A stretch of 64,000 nucleotides of DNA from Sphingobacteriia bacterium. Its GTDB lineage: Bacteria; Bacteroidota; Bacteroidia; Chitinophagales; Chitinophagaceae. Position numbers and translations under genes: made by a program. Of this stretch, positions 54,066-62,540 are shown piece by piece. The notes beneath the pieces are model-generated. The model saw nothing but the letters and a program-made list of their open reading frames with translations, did no database searches and was not told the DNA's origin. The first letter of the stretch is position 1. Each line of letters begins with the position of its first letter. Where the stretch lies: positions 118,300 through 182,299 of the forward strand of contig JAFKLS010000020.1 in NCBI GenBank assembly GCA_017304675.1. Direction: 5' to 3'.

Positions 54066-54866
54066 ATGAAGCACAATAATTTATACTTATTAATCATTTT
54101 CGGTGTTTTGTTTTCAGCCTGCTCGCAGTATGTTGACCAAAGGAGCGGAAGCGGCAGTACAGGAGGCACCACCACCACGCCTACCCAACCGGTAACACCT
54201 CCAAGCGGATCGGGAAGCGGTGGTACTATTGGAGGTGCAGGTTCTTCTTCAACAGCTTATATAAAATTCTTTAACCCGGTTAACTTTGGCAGCATTGGTG
54301 TTTTGCTGAATAATTCTACTGTTGGCACGGTAGGGCAATATGCTGCTACTACCAGTTATTATACTGCCGTAAATGGTACCAATACCATTGCAATTACACA
54401 AGGTGGATACACCATTTTAAATATCAGTGTAGACCTGGTGGGTGGCAATTATTATTCCTGTTTCGCATATAAAGTGGGTTACGATTGGAAGATCAATATT
54501 ATTAAAGACAATTTAGTAATGCCTCCATCTAAATCTGCCAGTATAAGAGTGCTGGATTTTAGAACACAGGCTTATTACGATTATGTGAAGGTAAATATAT
54601 ACAGCCTTGGCTTAGATCAATATACAGATTCTAACAGGCATTTTTTAGACCACACCAGTTTCGATTATTATTTGCAATTCCGAACATTGGCTGCAGGTTC
54701 GTCTTACAATGTATTCGTGTACAACGACACAGCCAATCTGATGATTAAAAAAGGTATCCCTTTCAATGATGGTAAAATTTATAGTGTTATCTTAACCACA
54801 GATGCTACCTTGCCTGCAGCAGATGCTTTAAAAAAGATAGGGGTTGAGATAGAACAACATAATTAA
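54066..54866 (+). CDS. DUF4397-like lipoprotein (copy 3) sharing the PKD anchor
   Basis: A 266-residue lipoprotein. Its Cys and first residues SACSQYVDQRSGSGSTGG, then a Thr/Pro/Gly/Ser linker, closely follow the anchor of the PKD lipoprotein (SCSKYIDTRSGTG). The rest is a DUF4397-like domain: SASIRVLDFRTQAYYDYVKV, FLDHTSFDYYLQFRTLAAG and NDGKIYSVILTTDA. ATG at 54066 matches the signal peptide; an upstream in-frame ATG at 53997 would add 23 unlikely residues. It is last in the cluster, before a terminator. Confidence 0.82.
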   Translation: MKHNNLYLLIIFGVLFSACSQYVDQRSGSGSTGGTTTTPTQPVTPPSGSGSGGTIGGAGSSSTAYIKFFNPVNFGSIGVLLNNSTVGTVGQYAATTSYYTAVNGTNTIAITQGGYTILNISVDLVGGNYYSCFAYKVGYDWKINIIKDNLVMPPSKSASIRVLDFRTQAYYDYVKVNIYSLGLDQYTDSNRHFLDHTSFDYYLQFRTLAAGSSYNVFVYNDTANLMIKKGIPFNDGKIYSVILTTDATLPAADALKKIGVEIEQHN

Positions 54867-54896
54867 CCTGTATTCCCATTACTTTACAATATCCTA

Positions 54897-54929
54897 AAAC
54901 CTTCGGCACATCGAAGGTTTTTTCTTTTT
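54897..54929 (+). terminator. Intrinsic terminator after the lipoprotein cluster
   Basis: AAAACCTTCG pairs with CGAAGGTTTT (10 bp, 6-nt loop), followed by a T-rich tract. It closes the serine hydrolase/lipoprotein run. Confidence 0.88.
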
Positions 54930-54951
54930 CTATCCGTTATTAACTAATCTT

Positions 54952-54959
54952 TACATTTG
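54952..54959 (+). promoter_or_regulatory. Probable -7 promoter box for aspC
   Basis: TACATTTG matches TAnnTTTG and ends 32 nt before the aminotransferase ATG. It lies between the cluster terminator and the gene. No clear -33 box. Confidence 0.5.
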
Positions 54960-54991
54960 CGCAACCTAAAAAAATCAAAGCCGCAAGATTT

Positions 54992-56188
54992 ATGAGCAAC
55001 CGTCTATCTTCATTATTACAACGTTTCAATGAGCCTGAAACATTAAAAATGGCAAAGCTTGGCCGTGAATTACGTGCCCAGGGTGTTGATGTGATTGACC
55101 TTAGTTTGGGGGAACCTGATTTTGATACACCGCAGCATATTAAAGATGCTGCCATTAAAGCCATTAACGATAACTGGAGCCACTACACCCCTGTTCCGGG
55201 TTTTTTAGATTTACGCGAAGCAGTGTGTACCAAATTAAAACGTGATAATAATTTAGATTATAAGCCGGAAAATATTGTAGCTTCTACAGGAGCCAAACAA
55301 AGTTTAGCCAATACCATACTGGCCTTGGTAGATAACGGTGAGGAAGTAATCATTCCCACGCCATATTGGGTTACATACAGTGAATTGGTAAAAATTGCCG
55401 GAGGGAAAGTAGTGGAAATTAAAACCGATGTGGCTTCTAAATTCAAGATTACTCCTGCACAACTGGAAGCAGCCATCACTCCCAATTCAAAAGTATTTTT
55501 ATTCTCTTCACCCTGCAATCCCAGTGGAGCTGTTTACAGCAAAGCAGAATTAGAAGAGTTGGCCGAAGTGTTTAGGAAATATCCGAGCATTTACATTATT
55601 TCAGATGAAATATATGAATACATCAACTTCAATGGTAAACACGAGAGTATTGCCCAGTTTGAAGATTTGAAAGACAGGGTGATTATTGTGAATGGATTAA
55701 GTAAAGGATTTGCCATGACCGGATGGCGCCTTGGCTATATTGCTGCCAATACAGAAGTGGCCAAAGCCTGTGAAAAATTACAAGGGCAATTCACCAGCGG
55801 TACCTGCTCCATTACCCAAAAAGCAGCAATAGTGGCTTTAACAGGTAATCTTAAACCTTCTCAGGAAATGACTGAAGAATTTACCAGAAGAAGAGCAAAA
55901 ACCATGGAGCTTGTAAAAGCTATACCCGGCTTAAAATGCTTTGAACCAGAAGGTGCTTTTTACATTTTTCCTGATGTTAGCTATTATTATGGCAAATCGA
56001 ACGGAACAACCACCATTGCCAACGCTGCCGATTTTGCCATGTACTTGCTGAACACAGCACATGTAAGCAGTGTTATGGGTGATGCTTTTGGAGAACCTGA
56101 TTGTGTTCGTTTTTCTTTTGCCAACAGCATGCCTAATATTGAGAAAGCATGGGAAAGGATTAAAGAAGCTTTATCTGCATTAAAATAG
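54992..56188 (+). CDS. Pyridoxal-phosphate aminotransferase, aspartate type
   Basis: A 398-residue class I aminotransferase, likely aspartate or prephenate aminotransferase. The start RFNEPETLKMAKLGRELRAQ leads to DVIDLSLGEPDFDTP. The PLP lysine is in VNGLSKGFAMTGWRLGY, and NPSGAVYS and ISDEIYEYINF are family segments. The substrate cannot be fixed by sequence alone. It is monocistronic between its own -7 box and a strong terminator. Confidence 0.92.
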   Translation: MSNRLSSLLQRFNEPETLKMAKLGRELRAQGVDVIDLSLGEPDFDTPQHIKDAAIKAINDNWSHYTPVPGFLDLREAVCTKLKRDNNLDYKPENIVASTGAKQSLANTILALVDNGEEVIIPTPYWVTYSELVKIAGGKVVEIKTDVASKFKITPAQLEAAITPNSKVFLFSSPCNPSGAVYSKAELEELAEVFRKYPSIYIISDEIYEYINFNGKHESIAQFEDLKDRVIIVNGLSKGFAMTGWRLGYIAANTEVAKACEKLQGQFTSGTCSITQKAAIVALTGNLKPSQEMTEEFTRRRAKTMELVKAIPGLKCFEPEGAFYIFPDVSYYYGKSNGTTTIANAADFAMYLLNTAHVSSVMGDAFGEPDCVRFSFANSMPNIEKAWERIKEALSALK

Positions 56189-56199
56189 TTTTAAACATC

Positions 56200-56237
56200 A
56201 TAAAAAAAGCCTTCATTAATTTGAAGGCTTTTTTTAT
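56200..56237 (+). terminator. Intrinsic terminator after the aspartate-type aminotransferase
   Basis: AAAAAAAGCCTTCA pairs with TGAAGGCTTTTTTT across a 6-nt loop, up to 16 pairs. It is symmetric enough to work in both directions. Confidence 0.92.
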
Positions 56238-56297
56238 GGTATGATGTGTTGCAAAGCTGGAAAGCAAGTTTTATTTTACTCAATAAATTATTTGTCC

Positions 56298-56678
56298 ATG
56301 AATCCAACAGTAATTGATGCAAACTTATTGCCGCACCCAGATTTTGTATATGCGCAGGCAACGAGAATTGATAACCTGATTTTTGTTGCAGGCCAACCCG
56401 GAATTGATTTTACAACAGGCAAAGTAGCCAATGACTTTGAAACACAAGCCAGGCAAGCTTTTAAGAATGTATCCCTCGTTTTAAAAGCTGCAGGAAGCAA
56501 TATGAACAAAGTGGCCAAAACAACTATATGGCTATGTGATGCCTCTAATTTTGATAAGCTGAATGAGTTGTATAAAGAATATTTTCCTGTTAATCCGCCG
56601 GCTCGTTCTACCCCTGTGGTTGGTTTACCCAAAGCCAATTTGCAAATATCTATTGAAGTAATTGCTTGTATTGATTGA
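56298..56678 (+). CDS. RidA-family enamine/imine deaminase
   Basis: A 126-residue RidA (YjgF/YER057c/UK114) protein that hydrolyses reactive 2-aminoacrylate-type intermediates. The core contains LIFVAGQPGIDF, QAFKNVSLVLKAAG, and the C-terminal PPARSTPVVGLPKANLQISIE with the conserved substrate-binding Arg. ATG at 56298 removes 19 unlikely N-terminal residues. It follows the aspartate-type aminotransferase, and enamines from PLP enzymes are the usual substrates. Confidence 0.9.
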   Translation: MNPTVIDANLLPHPDFVYAQATRIDNLIFVAGQPGIDFTTGKVANDFETQARQAFKNVSLVLKAAGSNMNKVAKTTIWLCDASNFDKLNELYKEYFPVNPPARSTPVVGLPKANLQISIEVIACID

Positions 56679-56750
56679 TGCCATTGCCGGCCATGTTGAA
56701 TTGTGCAATGCAACAGGTGAACGATAATAAATACGCGAAAGCCTGTTACA

Positions 56751-56775
56751 AAAAGCCTGCTCACCGGGAGCAGGC
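56751..56775 (-). terminator. Intrinsic terminator after katA
   Basis: GCCTGCTC pairs with GAGCAGGC (8 bp, 5-nt loop) and five T residues follow on the minus strand. It lies downstream of katA, whose stop is at 56801. Confidence 0.82.
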
Positions 56776-56800
56776 CTGAAACAATTAACTACCTGCAAAT

Positions 56801-58315
56801 TTAAGAAGGCATGCTTTCTGCCTTAGGATGTTCTTTGGGCATTGCCCCTTCTACATTAACACCCAATTCTGTTGCAACAGCCATTCCAAAACCAATATCG
56901 GCCCTAAAGAAATGGCAAAGTTGCCGATTAATGATTTCATCTTTCTTTTCTCCGCTCACTCCTTTTAAAGCACCTGATATATTTTTTATCAACGCTTTCT
57001 TATCATCTGTGCTCAACACTTCCCTGTAAAAGATTCCTGGCTGTGAATAGTGGTCGTTCTCTCCTTCTCCGTTCCTGCTATACCAGTCTGCCAGATTACT
57101 TTCCAATGGCCAGGCGGGTTGTTTTGTATGCTCATCTAACTTAACGTCATCAAAGCTATTAGGCCAGTAGTTAGGCGATTTTCCGCCATTTCCATTCACG
57201 GCCATAAAACCATCCCGTTCATAATTATTAACCATATAAGGACAACGGTTCACAGGGATCTGCTCATAATTACTCCCCAGGCGATAGCGGTGTGCATCAG
57301 GGTAACTTAATAAACGGCCTTGTAACATTTTATCGGGGCTATAACCAATTCCGGGAACCACATGGGCTGGCGCAAATGCGCTTTGCTCAATTTCTGCAAA
57401 ATAGTTTTGTGCATTTTCATTCAATTCCATCACGCCAACATCTATAAGTGGAAAATCTTTGTGGCTCCACACTTTGGTAAGATCGAACGGATTGTATTTA
57501 TATGTTTTTGCCTGCTCTTCCGTCATCACCTGTATTTTAAGATGCCATTTCGGGAAGTTGCCATTATCAATTGCTTCCAACAAATCTCTTTGTGCAAAAT
57601 CAGGATCAATGCCTTTCATTTTTACAGCTTCTTCGTTGGTAAAATTTTTAATACCCTGAGCGGTTTTAAAATGAAATTTAACCCAAAAACGTTCGTCGTT
57701 TGCATTAATGAAACTGAATGTATGTGAGCCATAACCATTCATATGCCTGTAACCATAAGGTGTACCCCTGTCGGAAAATAAAAACATTACCTGGTGCAGG
57801 CTTTCAGGATTCAAGCTCCAATAATCCCACATCATGGTAGGACTTTTTAAATTGGTATAAGGGTCTCTCTTTTGGGTGTGAATAAAATCGGAAAATTTTT
57901 TAGGGTCCTTTATAAAAAAAATGGGAGTATTGTTTCCTACAAGATCCCAATTACCCTCTTCGGTATAAAACTTTACTGCAAAACCGCGGGGATCTCTTTC
58001 TGTATCGGCACTACCCTTCTCGCCTCCAACTGTTGAAAAACGCAGCAACACTTTTGTCTTCTTTCCTATTTCACTAAATACTTTTGCTTTGGTGTATTGG
58101 GTAATATCGTTGGTTACCGTAAACGTTCCAAAAGCGCCGGAGCCTTTGGCATGCACCACTCTTTCGGGAATGCGTTCTCTGTTAAAATGGGCCATTTTTT
58201 CGTGAAGGATAAAATCCTGTAAAAGCAAAGGGCCGCGAGGGCCAACACTTTGTGTGTCTTCATTATAATAATAAGGAATGCCCGAGGCTGTTGTTAATTT
58301 TTTATCGTTATTCAT
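56801..58315 (-). CDS. katA: Heme catalase
   Basis: Monofunctional heme catalase, which splits hydrogen peroxide to water and oxygen. It is 504 residues, small-subunit type. The distal His55 is in [10 protein letters not shown], Asn128 is in DLVGNNTP and the heme-ligand Tyr338 is in [14 protein letters not shown]. The start [20 protein letters not shown] has no signal, so it is cytoplasmic. It is divergent from oxyR across 97 bp, the classical arrangement for OxyR control. A terminator follows. Confidence 0.96.
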   Translation of the reverse strand: MNNDKKLTTASGIPYYYNEDTQSVGPRGPLLLQDFILHEKMAHFNRERIPERVVHAKGSGAFGTFTVTNDITQYTKAKVFSEIGKKTKVLLRFSTVGGEKGSADTERDPRGFAVKFYTEEGNWDLVGNNTPIFFIKDPKKFSDFIHTQKRDPYTNLKSPTMMWDYWSLNPESLHQVMFLFSDRGTPYGYRHMNGYGSHTFSFINANDERFWVKFHFKTAQGIKNFTNEEAVKMKGIDPDFAQRDLLEAIDNGNFPKWHLKIQVMTEEQAKTYKYNPFDLTKVWSHKDFPLIDVGVMELNENAQNYFAEIEQSAFAPAHVVPGIGYSPDKMLQGRLLSYPDAHRYRLGSNYEQIPVNRCPYMVNNYERDGFMAVNGNGGKSPNYWPNSFDDVKLDEHTKQPAWPLESNLADWYSRNGEGENDHYSQPGIFYREVLSTDDKKALIKNISGALKGVSGEKKDEIINRQLCHFFRADIGFGMAVATELGVNVEGAMPKEHPKAESMPS

Positions 58316-58377
58316 AAAAAAGTTTTTAATGAAAAAATCATTACAAATTTTACAACTGTTTTTCTATAATTCAAATC

Positions 58378-58390
58378 GATAAATATTATC
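58378..58390. promoter_or_regulatory. Candidate OxyR-type operator between katA and oxyR
   Basis: GATAA-ATA-TTATC is a perfect 5-3-5 inverted repeat inside the katA/oxyR divergent region. It overlaps a TATCTTTC element just ahead of oxyR. Position and symmetry fit a LysR-family site, but it is not a literal match to the known OxyR consensus. Confidence 0.45.
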
Positions 58391-58412
58391 TTTCCATCAA
58401 TAAAATCTATAA

Positions 58413-59348
58413 ATGACTTTTACACAACTGGAATATGTGATTGCTGTAGACAATTACCGGCATTTTGCAGATGCAGCCAGGGCCTGCTTTGTAACACAGC
58501 CTACCCTGAGCATGCAGTTACAAAAGCTGGAAGATGAACTGGGGTTTAAAATATTCGATCGCAGCAAGCAGCCTGTACTGCCTACTGAAAACGGGCTTAT
58601 GGTAATAGAACATGCCAAAAAGATTCTTGCAGAACGAAATGCGCTGCAAGAAGTAGTGGCAGCCAAAAAGGGAGTTGTTAACGGTGAACTAAAGCTGGCC
58701 GTTATACCTACACTGGCCCCTTATCTTTTACCATTATTTATTCAACCCTTCTTAAAAAAGTACCCTGGTGTAAAACTCATCATTACAGAATTAACAACAG
58801 AGAATATCCTGCATCGTTTAAAAGACGGGAGGATTGATGCTGGCATTTTAGTAACGCCTTTGCCTGATGCCAGTATAAAAGAAACTCCATTGTTTTATGA
58901 AGAAATGATGGCTTATGTTTCTCACAATAACCTGGCCTATAAAAAATCTTATGTATTGCCCAAGGATATCGACCCATCTAAACTCTGGCTCCTGGAAGAG
59001 GGGCATTGTTTCCGCTCCCAAATTATTAACCTTTGCGAATTGAGAAAGCAAAAAGCAGAGGAGCGATCTTTTGAATACGAAGCAGGCAGCCTCGAAGCAT
59101 TGAAGCGGATGGTTGACAGGTATGATGGCATTACGGTTCTGCCGGAACTGGCAACTTTAGATCTTACAGCTGTACAAAAAAAACATTTGCGTTATTTTAA
59201 ACATCCAGCTCCTGTAAGAGAGGTTAGCCTTGTAACACATCGTTCTTATATTAAGCAAAAACTGATGCAAGCATTGCAACAAGAAATATTAAACAACATT
59301 CCGCAAAAAATAAAAGAGAACAGAAAAAGGGCTGTAGTTCCTATTTAA
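58413..59348 (+). CDS. oxyR: Peroxide-sensing LysR regulator OxyR
   Basis: A 311-residue LysR-type regulator. The N-terminal helix-turn-helix (ARACFVTQPTLSMQLQKLED) is followed by the effector domain. Cys199 and Cys208 in EEGHCFRSQIINLC occupy the same numbered positions and 9-residue spacing as the redox pair in E. coli OxyR, so peroxide sensing by disulfide formation is likely. It is divergent from katA, its probable target. ATG at 58413. Confidence 0.93.
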   Translation: MTFTQLEYVIAVDNYRHFADAARACFVTQPTLSMQLQKLEDELGFKIFDRSKQPVLPTENGLMVIEHAKKILAERNALQEVVAAKKGVVNGELKLAVIPTLAPYLLPLFIQPFLKKYPGVKLIITELTTENILHRLKDGRIDAGILVTPLPDASIKETPLFYEEMMAYVSHNNLAYKKSYVLPKDIDPSKLWLLEEGHCFRSQIINLCELRKQKAEERSFEYEAGSLEALKRMVDRYDGITVLPELATLDLTAVQKKHLRYFKHPAPVREVSLVTHRSYIKQKLMQALQQEILNNIPQKIKENRKRAVVPI

Positions 59349-59374
59349 AAGGTTTCTTTGCATTATTAGCTGAT

Positions 59375-60325
59375 ATGAATAATAACGATAAACTGGTAAT
59401 GTTTCAAAACCGTTTGCAAAAAGTATTTAAACACAAAAGCAAACAGGCAAAAAGACTGGGTGTTTCCTGCTGGAGGGTATACGACCATGATCTTCCCGAG
59501 TTTCCTTTTTGCATTGAGTTGTATAATGATAAAGTATACCTGGCCGAATATCTGAGGCGGCATGGTATGGAAGAAGAAGAGCATCTTATATGGCTGGAAG
59601 AATGTATTGATATGATATGCAATATTCTTAACCTGCCCAATGAAAACGTTTATATAAAGCAAAGAAAAAGGATGCACCACCGCAACCAGCAATACGAGAA
59701 AATTGATATTGCCAACGAGTTTAACATTGTTGAAGAAAGCGGGCTGAAGTTTAAAGTTAATCTTACAGATTATCTGGATACTGGTTTGTTCCTTGATCAC
59801 AGGATAACCAGGCAATTAGTAAAAGCTGAGAGTGAAAATAAAAATGTATTGAATTTATTTGCCTATACCGGTTCTTTTTCTGTTTATGCTGCGGCTGGCA
59901 ACGCCAAAAGTGTAACCACTGTAGATTTGAGTAAAACATACCTTAACTGGGCAGAAGATAATTTTGCTTTGAACAAGCTTAATTATCCAAAAAAATACCA
60001 GTTTATTCATGCAGATGTAAAGCAATATTTGAAAACACTGAAGCCAAACAGTTTCGATCTGGTGGTAATGGACCCTCCCACATTCAGTAACAGTAAGCGC
60101 ATGAAAGATTTTTTAGACATTCAGCGGGATCATGTAGAATTACTGAATGATGTTTTAAATGCAATCACTCCCGGCGGAACCGTTTATTTCAGTACCAATT
60201 TCAGCAAATTTATTTTAGACGAAAAGAACATAAAAGCATCTTCCATTAAAGACATCACCAAAATAACCACAGCTTTCGATTTTGAGGGAAAATTGAAAAG
60301 GTGGTGTTACCTGGTAACGAAATAG
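59375..60325 (+). CDS. rlmK: Standalone RlmK-type 23S rRNA guanine-N7 methyltransferase
   Basis: A 316-residue SAM-dependent methyltransferase matching the C-terminal half of E. coli RlmKL, which makes m7G2069 in 23S rRNA. Shared blocks are CWRVYDHDLPEFPF near the start, NLTDYLDTGLFLDHRITR in the middle, NLFAYTGSFSVYAA (motif I) and DPPTFSNSKRM (motif IV). The RlmL half (m2G2445) is absent. It lies 26 bp after oxyR on the same strand, probably by chance. ATG at 59375. Confidence 0.88.
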   Translation: MNNNDKLVMFQNRLQKVFKHKSKQAKRLGVSCWRVYDHDLPEFPFCIELYNDKVYLAEYLRRHGMEEEEHLIWLEECIDMICNILNLPNENVYIKQRKRMHHRNQQYEKIDIANEFNIVEESGLKFKVNLTDYLDTGLFLDHRITRQLVKAESENKNVLNLFAYTGSFSVYAAAGNAKSVTTVDLSKTYLNWAEDNFALNKLNYPKKYQFIHADVKQYLKTLKPNSFDLVVMDPPTFSNSKRMKDFLDIQRDHVELLNDVLNAITPGGTVYFSTNFSKFILDEKNIKASSIKDITKITTAFDFEGKLKRWCYLVTK

Positions 60326-60330
60326 CTTGC

Positions 60331-61143
60331 TTATTGCTTAAAATAGTTGGCATCCTTTCTCACTTTTTCTGCATCGGTTTGGTATAGTTCAACCTGCTTT
60401 CTATCCAATTGGCCTTGCATGGTTTGAAAAGCCTGGATATAATATTCTTCCAGCGCGGTAATGATAGGGTTAAGAATACCCGGATCTGGCTTAAATCTTT
60501 GGGCATTCAATGCATTAACCAATACTTGGCTGAAATCAACACCGCTGGAGTAGTTGTAATTACTGGCAATATTTAAATATTTTTTGGGGAGAGGTATACT
60601 GATCGCCTGAATTTTTTCTTTGGTAAAAGTTTCTCCGAAAATCATTGTGATCCTTCCTTCCAACACAATACTTCCTTCAAAATAATGAACGGTATAAGAT
60701 TGTTGATTAAATGCATTTCCTGTTGTTCTGGTAACATTCCTGATATGAAGATTGGAATAATCAACGCCTATATTTATTTCTGGCAAAAGATAAAGCAGGC
60801 AGGCTTGTTTATCGTTATAAACCATGCTCGAAACCGTTTCAAAAGGCCCTCTGATATTATAACCGTTGGCTGTAGCCATTTGCTGAATGTCTTCAGACAT
60901 GTGTGCAGAAAAATCTGTAAACAGTTTTGAGTTGGGGTAGCTCATGCTCGGTGCAAATGCCGGGTTAATGATAGCCAGCGAAATATTGTTTTTTTCGGCA
61001 GCTATATTAGGCTTATAATAATAGTTACTTGCTTTAACCTGTGGAACAGCTACCGGTTTAGATGATGGGGCACTGCCGATAACCATTAATAAAAACACTA
61101 TTGCAATGGTGGCTGCAACAATTGTAGAAGTATTGTTTTTCAT
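60331..61143 (-). CDS. HpaA-like protein (neuraminyllactose-binding hemagglutinin family)
   Basis: A 270-residue exported protein with one N-terminal hydrophobic segment (about 9-24). The body and especially the C-terminus resemble Helicobacter HpaA: INPAFAPSMSYPN corresponds to its LRPAFQYS region, ATANGYNI to its QNQGYKV, and QGQLDRKQVELYQTDAEKVRK to its DKKLTQKNLESYQKDAKELK. HpaA is a lipoprotein adhesin. Here there is no obvious lipobox, so it may be membrane-anchored or cleaved. ATG at 61143 is preferred. It starts 1 nt after the upstream VanZ-like stop and is last of the run led by coaE. Confidence 0.65.
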   Translation of the reverse strand: MKNNTSTIVAATIAIVFLLMVIGSAPSSKPVAVPQVKASNYYYKPNIAAEKNNISLAIINPAFAPSMSYPNSKLFTDFSAHMSEDIQQMATANGYNIRGPFETVSSMVYNDKQACLLYLLPEINIGVDYSNLHIRNVTRTTGNAFNQQSYTVHYFEGSIVLEGRITMIFGETFTKEKIQAISIPLPKKYLNIASNYNYSSGVDFSQVLVNALNAQRFKPDPGILNPIITALEEYYIQAFQTMQGQLDRKQVELYQTDAEKVRKDANYFKQ

Positions 61144-61144
61144 A

Positions 61145-61555
61145 TTATTTCCTTTTAAGAGTAGGGGCCAGCAGCACAAACAAGGAAACAATAGCCGAAT
61201 ATAGCAAGAGGTCGTACCAATCGAACGTACCGGGAATAATGCCAAAATTTTGTGCTACTTCCGTAATAAATGGCACCATTAATATAATCATTTTTCCACT
61301 TCGATTCAAAATATTCAGTTCAGAGAACGCTACTGTTACAAAACATAGGGCCATACACCACATCATATCTGAAAAATAGTTCATCATGAATGTATGAAGC
61401 AGCCGGGGTTTAAGTGAAAAAGCAAATTGAGGGTTGAACCTGAAAAAGTTTAGGACTATAATGTTTTTACGAAAAAGTGCGTAATTAACTAAACCCAGGC
61501 ACAAGCAAACAAATGCAAGGAAAAGCAAACCAATATATCGTTTTTCAGCACTCAT
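61145..61555 (-). CDS. VanZ-like small membrane protein
   Basis: A 136-residue membrane protein with about four hydrophobic helices. The C-terminal TEVAQNFGIIPGTFDWYDLL resembles the VanZ-like E-x-x-Q...P-G...D-x-x-D-L pattern, though the family is short and divergent. The function is unknown; VanZ is linked to teicoplanin tolerance elsewhere, which should not be assumed here. It lies between the ABM monooxygenase and the HpaA-like gene, 2-bp and 1-bp spacings, so all three are likely co-transcribed. Confidence 0.6.
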   Translation of the reverse strand: MSAEKRYIGLLFLAFVCLCLGLVNYALFRKNIIVLNFFRFNPQFAFSLKPRLLHTFMMNYFSDMMWCMALCFVTVAFSELNILNRSGKMIILMVPFITEVAQNFGIIPGTFDWYDLLLYSAIVSLFVLLAPTLKRK

Positions 61556-61557
61556 TA

Positions 61558-61878
61558 TTAGATTGCCTCAAACTCATAATCCCTTTCTACCAAACATATT
61601 CTCGTTTTATATTGGGTATACCATTTTTCCTTACCGTATTGCTGTGCCAATAAATGTTCGGTATTTTGCTTCCAGTTTTTAATAGCATTCAGGCTGTTCC
61701 AGTAGCTTACGGTAATACCAGTTTCATTCCTTGCAGATTCATGCCCCAGGTAACCTGGTTGTTGTTCTGCCAGCTCAATCATATGCAAGGCCATATCGTT
61801 GTAACCCTCATTTACTTTCGTTCTAACAGAAGTAAAGATTACGGCATAATAAGGCGGTTCAGGTGTAAGTGCAATCAT
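61558..61878 (-). CDS. Antibiotic biosynthesis monooxygenase (ABM) domain protein
   Basis: A 106-residue dimeric ABM-fold protein. The pattern YYAVIFTSVR, QQPGYLGHESARNETGITVSYW and NWKQNTEHLLAQQYGKEKWY is typical of the small heme-degrading/monooxygenase-like family. Members may oxidise small aromatic compounds or act on heme, but many are uncharacterised. Its ATG overlaps the coaE stop by 4 bp (ATGA), so translation is coupled to CoaE. Confidence 0.82.
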   Translation of the reverse strand: MIALTPEPPYYAVIFTSVRTKVNEGYNDMALHMIELAEQQPGYLGHESARNETGITVSYWNSLNAIKNWKQNTEHLLAQQYGKEKWYTQYKTRICLVERDYEFEAI

Positions 61879-62471
61879 AATGTATGCTTTGCCATTTCTA
61901 AAAATTTTTTATGCAGGGAAAGTACTTGCGGAAGTAGCAATTCCTGTTCATCATTCAACACAACAAAATCGCACAACTTCATTTTTACCTCTTCGTCAAT
62001 TTGCTTGTTCATTCTGGCCATAACTTCCTCTCTGGAAATATGGTCTCGCTGCATGGTCCTTAATATGCGCAGATGCCGGGGTGCACTTACGCCAATAACA
62101 TAATCAAGGTTAAAAGCAGAGCCTGCCTCAAACATCAGTGCCGCTTCTTTTACAATATAAGGCGATTGTTGTTTGGCTGCCCATTGCAAACCCATTTCAA
62201 TGGCAGCAGGGTGTACCAAAGCATTTAGTTTGTTCAGTTCATCTTTATCAGTAAAAACAATACCGGCTAGGTATTTCCGGTTAAGTTTATTGTTTTCATA
62301 CACAGCTTCTCCAAAAGCAGCTTTCAGTTGCTGCTTCAGAGTTTCATCTTCTTCCATAACCATTTTGGCTGCCGTATCTGCATCAAATACAGGAATACCC
62401 AATGTTTCAAATATTTTCGAAACAATACTTTTACCGCTGCCGATACCTCCTGTTAAGCCGATTTTGAGCAT
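61875..62471 (-). CDS. coaE: Dephospho-CoA kinase
   Basis: CoaE phosphorylates dephospho-CoA in the last step of CoA synthesis. The 198-residue protein has the P-loop GLTGGIGSGKSIVSK (about 5-19), the VFDADTAAKMVM segment with Asp near 33, and YVIGVSAPRHLRILR with the LID Arg residues. ATG at 62471. It leads a run of ABM, VanZ-like and HpaA-like genes, with a terminator separating it from yajC. Confidence 0.94.
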   Translation of the reverse strand: MLKIGLTGGIGSGKSIVSKIFETLGIPVFDADTAAKMVMEEDETLKQQLKAAFGEAVYENNKLNRKYLAGIVFTDKDELNKLNALVHPAAIEMGLQWAAKQQSPYIVKEAALMFEAGSAFNLDYVIGVSAPRHLRILRTMQRDHISREEVMARMNKQIDEEVKMKLCDFVVLNDEQELLLPQVLSLHKKFLEMAKHTL

Positions 62472-62483
62472 ATTGTTGTAATA

Positions 62484-62518
62484 AAAAATCCGAAATTCTT
62501 TCCTCGAATTTCGGATTT
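62484..62518 (-). terminator. Intrinsic terminator after yajC
   Basis: A perfect 13-bp stem (AAATCCGAAATTC / GAATTTCGGATTT, 7-nt loop) followed on the minus strand by a run of T. It lies between yajC and coaE. Confidence 0.9.
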
Positions 62519-62540
62519 AGTTTAAAATAAGTTTTAAAAA

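Noticed and set aside
59366..59815. Minus-strand frame of 149 residues across the rlmK gene
   Set aside because: Opposite a clear RlmK coding sequence; the predicted product has no recognisable motif.
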